A program made the position numbers and the translations under genes. Below are positions 23,089 to 33,479 of a stretch of 64,000 nt of DNA, one piece after another. Source of the stretch: Mactromeris polynyma (Eukaryota; Mollusca; Bivalvia; Venerida; Mactridae); the NCBI GenBank assembly GCA_032209605.1, contig JASFXZ010000009.1, positions 19,951,553 through 20,015,552 of the forward strand, given 5' to 3'. Each line of letters starts with the position of its first letter. Position 1 is the stretch's first letter. The notes beneath the pieces are model-generated. The model did no database searches and was not told the origin of the DNA. It was given only the letters and a program-made list of their open reading frames with translations.

Positions 23089-26000
23089 AAAGCGCCTCAA
23101 CGATCCATGCAGTTCACGTGGTCTAACTCGGATAGACAACTCGTGGCATTTTGTTGTTGACCAGACCATTCCTTGCTCCCTTATTCCCATGCATGTTTAC
23201 CCTTGCACCTCCTCAGTCCCTAATGTTGTTTTCCCGGGAGTCTGTCTGGGAGGCATTGTCTTTTGAATGTGGCGCTCACTGTAACAACTTAATCTCTTTT
23301 CAAAAGAACGTTTATCTCCGCTAGCAGTATATAATCCGTTTAGCCTTAGTAATGAGAATGTGTTTTCATGGACCATTTTTATATCTTTCTACTATATTTT
23401 AACTCGATAATCAGACCATCTCACAACTAAGGGCGATCGAATTTCTTCGGAACCAAACGGGTTTTGAAATATCATTGTGAGTTCACTGTACTTTGTCAAT
23501 GCAGGCCACTTTTATTAGAAGATTATTAGCAGATGTGTGTGACATTTTCAGCGTTATATCATTCCTGTGATTTAGAAATTACTCACTTTCATGTTAGGGC
23601 GAAAATGTCATCCCCTTTTTTTCCACACTGTCTATCATGCTATATTCCATACCGCAGACTTATAGTAACATTCACGCAGCATGTGATTCTGTAATTTTAA
23701 GGCTAATCTGCCATTTAAAGCGCAGGCATATGTGCAATATCTGATAAATTTGATAATATTTCCATAATAGCTATCCACTTATTGAATACATCCGAAACAG
23801 TAGATTTTCAAGCAATTGAGTTAAATAACGTAATAGCCGTATTTACGAAAACGAAATGTCAAAACACTAGAAATGTTGCTAGGCATCATACGTTTTTTGG
23901 AAGGCAAAGTTATAACACGAGTTTCAAGTTGCTAGGCATCATACGTGTTTTGGAAGGCAAAGTTACAACACGAGTTTCAAGTTGCTAGGCATCATACGTG
24001 TTTTGGAAGGCAAAGTTACAACACGAGGTTTCCAAAGATGTTTTTGTACGGTATGTAACATCTGTTTTATTTAATAAAATTTCTCAAAATTTTGTTGTCA
24101 TTGTAACCTAGTGTACATCTCTGTCTGCATTAGTTCAGATGCTGCCTACTGAAATATTCTGTGATCGTATACGCTGTTTTTAAATTATGATTTCAGACTT
24201 AAATGTAGTTTTCTAACAAATAAGACTGCATTGCATTTCTTTCGATTTAAGGCGATATATGCCCTAGAAAAAAGCCATATTTCTTTTTAAGCAATATTTT
24301 TTAAAATACATATTATAGCAAGGTGAAATGTACATTGTTTTATCGTTAAACAGTCCTTCAGCTAATACTGCTATAATTTTGTAAAATATGTTTAAAAATA
24401 ATGAAGTTATTTGAACTTTTGGTACTGTCAAATTGTACAGGTTGTCCGGTAAATCAGGCTAATTGTTCAAGCGTTAACTTTGCAAAAGAACCACACATAT
24501 ACAAAGATAATAATGAAATCTACCTCATGCTATCGAAATTGTTTTTCAAAGTTTATATTCCAAAATAACAACAACAGACACAAGAGATGAGTACGGAAAA
24601 TCTATTGTTTATATATTTTTTATTGATATAATTTTGAAAAGAAATCGACAGCATAAAAGTTAGTATACTTTCCAAAAATGCTTTTGATATTAAGAATTCT
24701 TAACAGAATGTTTCAGTGCAGTTACCGGAATATAAAACAATATCAAAAGTCATTCTGCACGTACAAATTTACTATACAGTCTATAGAGTTAATCCATAAA
24801 TGTGTTTATTAATAAACTTGTCAAAACACATGGCAAGGCTATCACCTTAACTGAGTAGCTTATTATCATAATATAATTAAACAGGCGCAAAAAAACCTGT
24901 GCACTTTGGTTTTACTCTTGTAAAAAGTTATACAAATTTGGTACCAACATTTTGGATATTTCTCGGCTAACACCGTATGCTGCCGGTTCCGTACTCGACA
25001 TGTACGCGAGTGTACATGTACGTATTTTGGAAAATGCCACTCAGTTATTCCCACTAGTTGTAACAAGAAATATCTTTTAAAAAAGATGATAAAACGGCGT
25101 AGAAAGAATGATCTGTAAAGATGTGAAATTTAAAACAGTATAACTCGATTACAATAAATATATGTTTTATAATAATATTGTTTTACTTTATATTTAAAAG
25201 TATGATATTAATTATTTAGACAAATAGCCTGCATAACATATATATATATATAGTATACATTAAATAGTTTACGTATGCATACTTTCACTTCAATAGTAAG
25301 ACATCGTAGCTTGATGTTTTTGCAAAAATGATAAAACTTATCATTTATGACTTATGATAATGTGGTAATATTTGAAAATTGATGCATCCAGATTTTATTC
25401 CTAATCATAGACTAGTCAGGATCCCATTATAGTTCTCAAAACCTGTTTTTTAATTGAATGTTTGTTTGCAAATGAATACCCGAAAAAACAATTCAAAACT
25501 ACATAGAACAGAACAGAATACCTTATTCAAACTACAGACTTAAATGGTATACTCATTGTCCGGCGTACACACTTGTACATCACATATCACAAATAAATTT
25601 ATATTTACTTTCAATTAGATATTATCACCAATGCACATATGATGATGGTATAAATAATTGCATTCCATCGTCAAAAAACAAGATCATGTTTTTAAATGTA
25701 ACAGACCAAAATAAGTAGTTGTATTTTGTCAGTGTCATTGTAATTTCTGTTGAAAGAAGACAAATGTTTCTTTGCGATGCTAGAAAGCTAAGTTGCTACC
25801 ATCTGCAGAAAAAAACAAACAAAACCTTAAGGTGCATAATTGTCTCGAAAGAGGCTACAATATATTATTAAGTATCATGAATGTATAATACATTCTGACA
25901 AATTAGTACAGCCCGCGGCAATTTCATTATGCTGACTAAACACAGCGGGGTGGCTAATCAAGTCGCGAACGATAATGATAATGAGACGTTAAAGTAGCGT

Positions 26001-26595
26001 ATATATAATCGGTTATAGCATAGAGCCAATATCGATCAGATCTGGGGAATCTTGCAAATATCGATCCAGTATTGATTTTTTATCCGTAACGCATTCCCCG
26101 CGATCGATGTCTAAGGGAGACAAGACAATTCAATTAGTCTCGCACCTTGGAGAATCAAGGATATTCAAGGGACACTATCAAGTAAAATTGATAAAAAATT
26201 CTGGCAATGATAAATCCTTACAAAAAATTACCTCGGATCTGTATATACTATAATCATGGACCTGTCTTATCAATGTCATTTTATATATACACACATGCTT
26301 AAACATATTAACTACTACCGGCAAAATTCGAACAGCTAACGAACGCACATCTTACGAAAACCCCGTTTGGTGCCTCTTGGGTGAACGAAAACCCCGTTTG
26401 GTGCCTCTTGGGTGAAAATATGTTTGGTCAGATTTTAAAAAGCCCGCTTCGAGGACAACATTTGTTTGGTCAAATATGTAGGTCACAATCAATGTTATAA
26501 AGCTACGGCGAAATATATAGCAAATATTAAAGCGTCAGTCCATATAGTGTCTGACAAAGTATTCTTAACGCCATTAAAACGCATTTTTCGACGCA
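23089..26595. other. no supported gene (unit 2 copy of 7452-10960)
   Basis: AT-rich and matching unit 1. Around 26355-26415 a 31-bp piece containing CCCCGTTTGGTGCCTCTTGG is tandemly doubled; it is single in unit 1 near 10750. Confidence 0.5.
23875..24027 (+). repeat. 53-bp tandem repeat, three copies
   Basis: Expanded counterpart of 8253-8352, with nearly three units. Confidence 0.8.
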
Positions 26596-26603
26596 GCCGT
26601 ACT
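26596..26603 (+). repeat. target-site duplication, left
   Basis: GCCGTACT, repeated at 37591-37598. Unit 1 preserves the empty site with one copy (CAGCCGTACTAACATGG near 10960), so this is a real 8-bp duplication made on insertion. Confidence 0.9.
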
Positions 26604-26611
26604 GGTATCGA

Positions 26612-26800
26612 GACTTTTCAACCCCAAGACTTTTCAACCCCAAGACTTTTCAACCCCAAGACTTTTCAACCCCTATGGTAAAATATCCAAGACTTTTCAA
26701 CCCCACTGTCATTTTCAACCCCTAATTAGCCTAAGACTTTTCAACCCCTGTTAAAATCAAGACTTTTCAACCCCTAATAAACCAAGACTTTTCAACCCCT
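26612..26800 (+). repeat. left subterminal array of GACTTTTCAACCCC
   Basis: Eight full copies and one partial (TCATTTTCAACCCC). The first four are spaced by AA only, then by 10-20 base spacers. Likely protein-binding sites for transposition, by analogy with subterminal repeats of other DNA transposons. Confidence 0.85.
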
Positions 26801-28507
26801 CTAATATGTTTTTAATTGGACAATTATCACATTTGTTACCTGGAAAAATGTTGACAATCACTTTGTTTAAGTTTAATTTTTAAGTTTATTTACATTCCAA
26901 AATGAATACTAATAAAGATATATACACACAAAATACACACAGTCATTCTATCACATTTTATTTGGCCTAAAACTGCAGGTGGAATTTAATTGGTATTTAA
27001 TTGATGATGTGATTTGTTATTCTAATTCAGTCTAATTACGCTGTCACTTACACTCAAAAATTATTTATTTATATATACATAACTTTATTGCCTCCATTTT
27101 CTGGAGATATATGGTTTAACAATTATTTATGAATATATACATACATAAAGGAAGAATAGTGAATACTATATACAGCGTATAGAAAGGAAAAAAGGACGAA
27201 TACATAGCCAAGAGAATAGAATAAAACATCAAGTCTCTTGCACGTAACTAGTCTCACATAATGTTAACATTTGACCTCACGGAATATGTTTAGTTCAAAC
27301 GAATCGAAAGTTTGACACTATACATGTAAGGAAATGGTAATACGTATTATTGGTAAATCAGTCTCAGGAATTTGCCGAGACTGCTTCACCAATTCAAACT
27401 ATTCAACCACTTTATTCAAACTGGCACATAAATTGACTCGGAAACACTTTTTATTTCACTCTGGCACACTATTTATTTACACTGTCACAATTACTTGCAC
27501 ATACACTTAACCGTATAACTCGCCGATTTCACGCAGGAAATCCTCGCATACAATGTCCCGTTCATCATACTTGTCCCAGAGTAGTTACGTAACACAGTCA
27601 ACAAACATAACAATTACATTGTCTTTATTGGTATAGTCGATCATTAATCATTGACCATTTGTTATATTAAAAAGCTGTTTATATTAATGATATTTGGTCG
27701 ATTTTAATAATTGTATTTAACTAACTACTCCTTATTTCTGAAAAATAAATATCGTAGCACTCCTAAATCTTATCATCTTATCTAAACACCCGCTACAGCG
27801 TCTTCTCACCTTGTTAATCGCCTCGCTAAGCGAGGTCGCGTCATTATGTAACACAGTCAACAAACATAACAATACATTGTCTTTATTTAAGCACTGACTC
27901 AAAGATTGAATTGATAAACCTTTCAAAATTAATTTATTATGCAAATGATATTAGAACTCAATAATTGCCCTTTCCTCATGTCATCTGTATATGTTGACTT
28001 TGTTTTTTCTTTATTGGTACAGATAGACTGAGATATACCTGGTACATGTATATATATTTTCATTGACCACTTTGCTAATGTAACACAATTGTTTCACATT
28101 CATGAACGCTCTTTGTAAACTAATATTTCTTGTACGACTTTCTCTACATTATATTGTATTGTATGCTATACACATGTAGGCCTACGAATGTTTTATTCAA
28201 TAAATATGATTGAGTTGAGTTATTGGTTAAACCTAAACAAAGTTCGGAAATCATTATGTTTTAAGACACATTATATATATTTATTTGTTTCAACCTGTAT
28301 TACTCTATCAAAATCGGTGATTAAAGAGAATATATATCTTAATAATTGTTATGGCATCTGCAATCTTAGGTACTATATGAAAAACATATATTAATTGATA
28401 AAGGCATTTTATAAGAAGGACCTACTGATATACATTCATATACGTCTTAACGACTTATCCAATTTTAGACAATTGTGAGAATAAACAGATTCATTCACCT
28501 ATATATT
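26801..28507. other. carrier transposon interior, left part
   Basis: AT-rich with no frame above about 70 codons and no domain seen. Two roughly 50-bp pieces around ACACAGTCAACAAACATAAC recur at about 27590 and 27850. The first roughly 1,160 bases are shared with the second copy at 62839. Confidence 0.6.
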
Positions 28508-28723
28508 AAAGATTAATTCATCTATGCATTAATCTAATTTATTATAGTTAAATTGCACGTGCTCGCCGGGTGTTATATATACACAACGCGTCTATCGCGA
28601 CCCGGCGACACTATATCGTTTCCATGGTAAGTCTCGCGTGAAACGTAGTCCACGGAGCGGGACCGTCACATGACTGCCACGCCGGTTCACTTGCTTGTTG
28701 GTCAGCTTACGACGACCATTAAA
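28508..28723 (+). repeat. split direct repeat A1
   Basis: 216 bases repeated at 34450-34666. It contains a 9-bp inverted repeat (TCGCCGGGT at 28563-28571, ACCCGGCGA at 28600-28608) with TTATATATAC between the arms, a plausible promoter. It ends shortly before the gag start. Confidence 0.9.
28571..28583 (+). promoter_or_regulatory. TATA-like promoter element in A1
   Basis: TGTTATATATACA lies about 180 bases upstream of the gag ATG and inside the loop of the 9-bp inverted repeat. This is the natural place for the element's promoter, but there is no transcript evidence. Confidence 0.4.
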
Positions 28724-28740
28724 AATTGTTTTCAACACAG
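28627..28740 (+). other. possible intron in the retrotransposon 5' leader
   Basis: A strong donor, CCATG|GTAAGTCT, lies at 28627 and an acceptor, TTTTCAACACAG, ends at 28740, sixteen bases before the gag ATG. Removal would delete the last third of A1 from the mRNA. Inferred from consensus only. Confidence 0.4.
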
Positions 28741-28756
28741 ATTTAGATAATTTATT

Positions 28757-29974
28757 ATGCCGGGTAGAGGAAAAGGTACGAAGAGAAGGCGTGTTGCAGA
28801 GGCCTCGGGGCCACAGACTAGAACGGCTGCCGCTAGGAAAAAAAGGACTAGACCGGCGCTTGATGACGGGACGGAACCTGGAAGAGGTAATAAAAACATT
28901 AACGTTATTGACTTTGATGAAATTATTTGTGAAGCGCAGGTTCACGCAGAACAAGACCAGACTAATAATGATAATATAGAGATTATTCCTAGCGACAATA
29001 ATAGTCATGGTAATCATACAAGTCGGTCGAGTAACGCCGGCAATGCTCCGCCCCAGGCCCAGGACTATTGCGAAGAAGAGTCGCCATCAAATAATGCTAC
29101 AAGCATGCATCTAAGGCAAAATTATGTCAATATGTCTAATCATGTACAAAATTGTGAGAATATATCATATGAAGGTCAGGAGCTGACACGCATCGCTGAA
29201 GATGACATAACTATCCATGTACCGCCGACTCTAAAACAAAAAATTTGTAAAGGCGAGTACATTAATCTATCATTGTTGATAAAGGGTGCGGTGGAACTAG
29301 CCGAGTTATATTCCGGTAGTACGTTAAAGCTTAACACCGACGGTACGATTGCTGTCCGTCCCACGGTATGCAAAGATGATATCGGAACGATCGAACGATG
29401 GACGGACGCGTTTATCGTTTATATGTCTATTTATTTGACTAATCACCCCGCTAAGATACACGAAATGTTGCATTATATTTATGTTATCCGTGAGTGCGCA
29501 TCCCGCCAGGTTGGTCAATTTTGGAAAATATACGACCAGCAGTTTCGCCTTCGCCAGGCCACCACTCCTTCGTCGTGGGCAGTTATTAACCAAGGCTTAT
29601 GGTCCAGATGCCTGTCCTCGCTGCCAGATAATTATAGGTCTAAACAATTTGGTGGCGAGTCGGGGAAGACCCCGAACGCATGCGTAGCTTTCAATAAAGG
29701 TTCGTGTATCTGGCGGAATTGTAGGTACCACCATATTTGCATTCATTGCGGTGGTAGTCATAATATATTGAACTGCCCTAAGGGTATTCAATCCGGTCTT
29801 CCAAGGGCTCAACAAGGTACTCATAGAAATTACGGCTACGGTCAAACTCAATCATACAATGAGGTTCATAATGCTCAACAGGGTTTTACCGGAAACCCCT
29901 TTCGAGGCCCCCGCCCCTTCAGGGGCCGTGGACATAACAATGGCCGTGGACAACGGGGTTCATATAGTAAATAA
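28757..29974 (+). CDS. gag: Gag-like protein of the Ngaro element
   Basis: 405 codons from an ATG just after A1. Residues 1-35 are very basic (GKGTKRRR and ARKKRTR), resembling a nuclear localisation signal. Residues 150-290 form a probable structured capsid-like region. A CCCH-type finger follows (C309, C317, C322, H326), then a zinc-knuckle-like C328-x2-C331-x3-H335-x4-C340. The tail is Arg/Gly rich, as in RNA-binding Gag proteins. The stop overlaps the start of the RT frame by 116 bases. A splice-donor-like AGAG|GTAATA at 28886/28887 falls in codon 44 at phase 1 and may be used to reach the downstream frames. Confidence 0.85.
   Translation: MPGRGKGTKRRRVAEASGPQTRTAAARKKRTRPALDDGTEPGRGNKNINVIDFDEIICEAQVHAEQDQTNNDNIEIIPSDNNSHGNHTSRSSNAGNAPPQAQDYCEEESPSNNATSMHLRQNYVNMSNHVQNCENISYEGQELTRIAEDDITIHVPPTLKQKICKGEYINLSLLIKGAVELAELYSGSTLKLNTDGTIAVRPTVCKDDIGTIERWTDAFIVYMSIYLTNHPAKIHEMLHYIYVIRECASRQVGQFWKIYDQQFRLRQATTPSSWAVINQGLWSRCLSSLPDNYRSKQFGGESGKTPNACVAFNKGSCIWRNCRYHHICIHCGGSHNILNCPKGIQSGLPRAQQGTHRNYGYGQTQSYNEVHNAQQGFTGNPFRGPRPFRGRGHNNGRGQRGSYSK
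28887..28892 (+). promoter_or_regulatory. candidate splice donor inside gag
   Basis: GTAATA after AGAG. The exon would end at base 28886 with one base of a codon carried over (phase 1). Acceptors before the YR core (exon from 31512) and before the SGNH domain (exon from 32863) both restore the correct frame when joined to this donor. Confidence 0.4.
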
Positions 29975-31625
29975 TAACACAACGCCGAGCTTGCAAAATT
30001 TGTCTAAGTTAGCTCCTTCACCTATTAATATTCAATCTTTAAAACTATGGTTGTCCGATTATAAGTCCAGTGACACACAAATACTGTTAGAAGGCTTTAC
30101 ACACGGCTTTAGGATAAATTACACTGGTCCTCGGGTGGCACGCTTTTCAAAGAATTTGATCTCGGCTAGACAATTCCCCGAGATCGTCATACAACAAGTG
30201 CGAAAAGAAATTGACACGGGTCGCGTGGCTGGCCCGTTTACCTTTAGTCCGTTCGAAAACATCCAAATATCGCCGATTGGCGTGGTTCCAAAGAAAACAC
30301 CCGGGGAATTTAGACTGATTCATCATCTTTCTTACCCTGAGAAGTTATCGATTAACGATTTCATTGACCCAAAATTATGTTCTGTCAGATACACAGAATT
30401 TGACGAAGCAATTAATATCATCCAGGACCTGGGAAAAGGTTGTTATTTGTTTAAATCGGATATTAAAAATGCGTTCCGTTTGTTACCAATTAATCAGCGG
30501 GACTTCGAACTGCTAGGTTTTATGGTTGAAGATAAATATTACTTCGACAAAGCTCTTCCGTTTGGTTGCAGTATATCCCCTAGCTTATTTGAAAAGTTTT
30601 CAACCTTCCTTGAGTTTTGTGTTAAATCCAAAATGAAATCGGGCCACCTAATACATTATTTAGACGATTTTTTAGGAGGCGAAACTACTTACACGTCTTG
30701 TAAAGAGTTGCTGGTGTTATTTAAATCAATTATGGACACTCTGGGAGTTCCGCTAGCGCAAGATAAAACCATAGGTCCGACTCAAGTTATTGTCTTTCTA
30801 GGTCTAGAACTCGATTCGATTAAAATGGAGGTTCGGATACCGCTCGAGAAAATAGCAGAAGTGATTCAAAAAATTGAAAACGTTCAGTCGAAACAAAAAA
30901 TACAGTTAAAGGACATACAGTCACTTATTGGGTCTTTGAATTTCTGTTGCCGAGCTATACCTATAGGTAGACCATTTTGCAGGCGCCTTATAGATGCAAC
31001 GTGTGGTGTTAAACGTAAAAATCACCACGTGCGCGTTAATAAGGAAATGAAATCAGATCTCTGTATGTGGCTACGTCTCTTCAGGGGACATAATGGTATC
31101 TCAGTCTTTCACGACCGCTTTTGGGTGTCTAACGACGACGAGCAATTTCATACAGATAGCGCGGGGGCTATAGGTTTTGGTATTTGGTTCAGGGGGCACT
31201 GGTGTAACGCGAAATGGCCGGACGTATGGCATGAAAGGGGTTTTACGAACGATATAACAGTGCTCGAACTGTTCCCAATCGTAGTGGCCACGTTTATATG
31301 GGGTAACGAATTGATAAACAAGAAAATTCGCTTTCACTGCGATAATCAAGCAGTAGTCCATATACTAAATACCATGACATCTAAATCACCCGCGGTTATG
31401 AAGCTAATGAGGGTATTCACATTGCAGTGTTTACAATATAATTGCTGGGTAAAAGCCTCACACATCAGTGGTTCAAAAAATAAAATAAGCGACGCATTGT
31501 CTCGTTTTCAGTTCGAAAGGTTCAGAACACTAGCTCCGGAGGCGGATCTAAACCCAGCAGTAGTACCGAACTTTCTTTGGAACATCTTCGAAGTCGATCT
31601 AAATACCTGGCCAGTGCAGGAATAG
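29859..31625 (+). CDS. pol: reverse transcriptase / RNase H of the Ngaro element
   Basis: 588 codons. RT domain at about residues 75-320: the first catalytic aspartate in FKSDIKNAF (D201) and the YLDD box (267-270). An RNase H domain follows at about 425-550 with its acidic residues visible: TDSAGAIG (D433), LELFP (E470), HCDNQAVV (D495) and SDALSR (D545). There is no protease or integrase domain, as expected for this order. The frame starts at an ATG inside the end of gag, one base ahead of the gag frame. It could be reached by a +1 frameshift, or by re-initiation within the 116-base overlap. The 3' end overlaps the recombinase frame. Confidence 0.93.
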   Translation: MRFIMLNRVLPETPFEAPAPSGAVDITMAVDNGVHIVNNNTTPSLQNLSKLAPSPINIQSLKLWLSDYKSSDTQILLEGFTHGFRINYTGPRVARFSKNLISARQFPEIVIQQVRKEIDTGRVAGPFTFSPFENIQISPIGVVPKKTPGEFRLIHHLSYPEKLSINDFIDPKLCSVRYTEFDEAINIIQDLGKGCYLFKSDIKNAFRLLPINQRDFELLGFMVEDKYYFDKALPFGCSISPSLFEKFSTFLEFCVKSKMKSGHLIHYLDDFLGGETTYTSCKELLVLFKSIMDTLGVPLAQDKTIGPTQVIVFLGLELDSIKMEVRIPLEKIAEVIQKIENVQSKQKIQLKDIQSLIGSLNFCCRAIPIGRPFCRRLIDATCGVKRKNHHVRVNKEMKSDLCMWLRLFRGHNGISVFHDRFWVSNDDEQFHTDSAGAIGFGIWFRGHWCNAKWPDVWHERGFTNDITVLELFPIVVATFIWGNELINKKIRFHCDNQAVVHILNTMTSKSPAVMKLMRVFTLQCLQYNCWVKASHISGSKNKISDALSRFQFERFRTLAPEADLNPAVVPNFLWNIFEVDLNTWPVQE

Positions 31626-32476
31626 CGGAAAATACTGCTTTGACATATAATACAGCGAAGAACAAGTTTCAATCATTTAGGAGTGTGTACAACTTACCAA
31701 ATAACTGGCCGATTCCGCTGAACGAGGTGGTTTTGTTTATTACGTATTGTTTTGAAAAGGCCTTGTCAGCTAGAACGATAACCACTTATGTTTCTGGTCT
31801 GTCATTTGTACATAAACTTAACAATTGGACCGATCTCTCTCAGGCTTTTATTGTAAAAAAGCTATTGGAGGGCTGTCATAGATCACGCCGCACATTTGAT
31901 ACTAGAGCCCCGATCACTATTGACATGTTAAAAGAAATATGTAAGCTTTTACCCACGATTTGTCACGATGTTTACGAAACGCAACTATTTAAGGCTATGT
32001 TCTGTCTGGCATACTTTGGCCTCTTTCGCGTGGGAGAACTTGTCTTAACTAAAGGCCAAGCTAACATGATACAATCAAGAGAGGTAACTCTAGATTTACC
32101 AAACAAACGTGCTTTAATTTCCATGGGTAGATCTAAAACAAACCAACGCGGTAATCCGGTATTATTAAAGTTGCCATGTGAACGAGATGAATCCATTTGT
32201 CCTGTGCATTCGTTACAGAAATATCTTTCTTCGAAGCCGTTTCAAACCGGTCCTCTGTTCACCCATAGTAACGGGTCAGTAGCCACCAGATATCAATTTT
32301 CAGCAGTGTTGAGAAAATGTATCGACCGTTCGCAATTTAATCGCTCAAACGTTAAAACTCATAGTTTTCGTATAGGTAGGGCCACGCAATTAGCCTTAAA
32401 AGGACTGCCTGACTCAGCAATTATGAAACTAGGAAGGTGGCACTCATCGGCTTATAACACATACATAAGGATATAG
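31512..32476 (+). CDS. tyrosine recombinase of the Ngaro element
   Basis: Catalytic residues of the phage-integrase/YR family are all present. Counting from base 31577 (leucine codon): R151 in LFRVGEL, the H-x-x-R box HSFR (H262, R265), W/H in GRWHS (288-289) and the nucleophile in YNTYIR (Y296), just before the stop. The enzyme would integrate the circular DNA made by RT. No ATG starts the frame before the N-terminal domain, and it remains open upstream into the RT coding region in another frame. An acceptor-like CTCGTTTTCAG ends at 31511; spliced to the gag donor at 28886 it continues in frame. I place the start at that acceptor. Frameshifting from RT is the alternative. Confidence 0.88.
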
Positions 32477-32804
32477 GTTCAATCGAAGCCACGCTTTCCT
32501 ATTATAGCACATAATTTTAGTAAAACCTCATCTTAGGGACCACCTCAATAGTAAAACCAACCCAAAACTAAGATCAAATCTGTCAGGTTCATGGTCAATA
32601 GGTAATTACTAATTGTACCTTAATGTCCGGACCAACACAAGAGCGATACCATTTTATAAGGGTCCTAAGTAAGGGTGGTCCCATTGCGAGATATAACTGT
32701 AATATTGTTTTCATCTCGTTTTATAAGTTAAAATCCAGTCTCGTTAATAAGTGCTTCATTTAAGTATATATATCTGTAGATATGCCCCATAGTGAATTGT
32801 CGGT
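32477..32804 (+). other. spacer between YR and SGNH frames
   Basis: About 330 bases with no frame. It ends in the lead-in to the SGNH frame. Confidence 0.5.
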
Positions 32805-33404
32805 ATGACTTTAGGGATATCGGAATTTAGTGTGTTTTTCTTTCTCTATCATGTCTTTACAGACGTATGGCTTATTGGTGATTCTATACCATATTGGGCT
32901 GGGGTACGTGCCGCCGCCAGAGGAATGCCGAACTTGAAACTACCAGACAACCTATCCATGGCTTGGTGGTGCAAGCGGGGTATGAGCCTAGACAATCTTA
33001 TTACCTCACTACAAATTCCCGCCCTATTCAGGACATGTCCTAAAGCCATTCTTCTCAACCTAGGCGGCAACGACCTCACGAAACATTCGTTAAAGTGCAT
33101 TTTTAAAATAATCATAGACGCAATTTCCTACATAAATCAAGCATTCCCAGAAGTTTTAATTATATGGGTCGACATTCTCCCTAGAGTTACCTGGGGAGAA
33201 CAAGCCGGTAACGTAAAAGCAATAGAGAAAAAACGTAAACGCGTTAATCAGATGGGGCGAAAACATTCTAAAACACACATTACGGTCGATATCGACGCTA
33301 CTACACCCGGCTTCTATCGAAATGACGGCGTTCATTTATCAGACGTCGGTCTGGAATTTTACATTGATAGCATTCGTGAGGGAATTTTGAGTAATCTTTT
33401 TTGA
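32805..33404 (+). CDS. SGNH-family hydrolase of the Ngaro element
   Basis: 199 codons from the first ATG. The four SGNH blocks are visible: GDS with the nucleophile S27, a glycine in block II (KRGMS, near 59), GGND (N89) and DGVH with D174 and H177. Such esterase/lipase-fold ORFs have been noted in some Ngaro-like elements and, independently, in CR1/L2 LINEs; their role in transposition is unknown. The first 20 residues are unlike the family. They overlap a textbook acceptor (TTTCTTTCTCTATC...TTTACAG, ending 32862) placed immediately before the conserved VWLIGDS. The real protein may therefore begin elsewhere and join here by splicing, in frame with the donor in gag. Confidence 0.85.
   Translation: MTLGISEFSVFFFLYHVFTDVWLIGDSIPYWAGVRAAARGMPNLKLPDNLSMAWWCKRGMSLDNLITSLQIPALFRTCPKAILLNLGGNDLTKHSLKCIFKIIIDAISYINQAFPEVLIIWVDILPRVTWGEQAGNVKAIEKKRKRVNQMGRKHSKTHITVDIDATTPGFYRNDGVHLSDVGLEFYIDSIREGILSNLF
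32841..32862 (+). promoter_or_regulatory. strong candidate splice acceptor before SGNH domain
   Basis: A pyrimidine tract ending in TTTACAG. The exon would start at 32863 (ACGTATGG) and needs one base from the previous exon to read D-V-W-L-I-G-D-S, which the phase-1 gag donor supplies. Confidence 0.5.
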
Positions 33405-33479
33405 GAATTTTGGCGGAAAATAAAAAATAGGAATTTAAATTAAAATAAGACGTTATAGTTGTTATATTTTTTATTTCGT

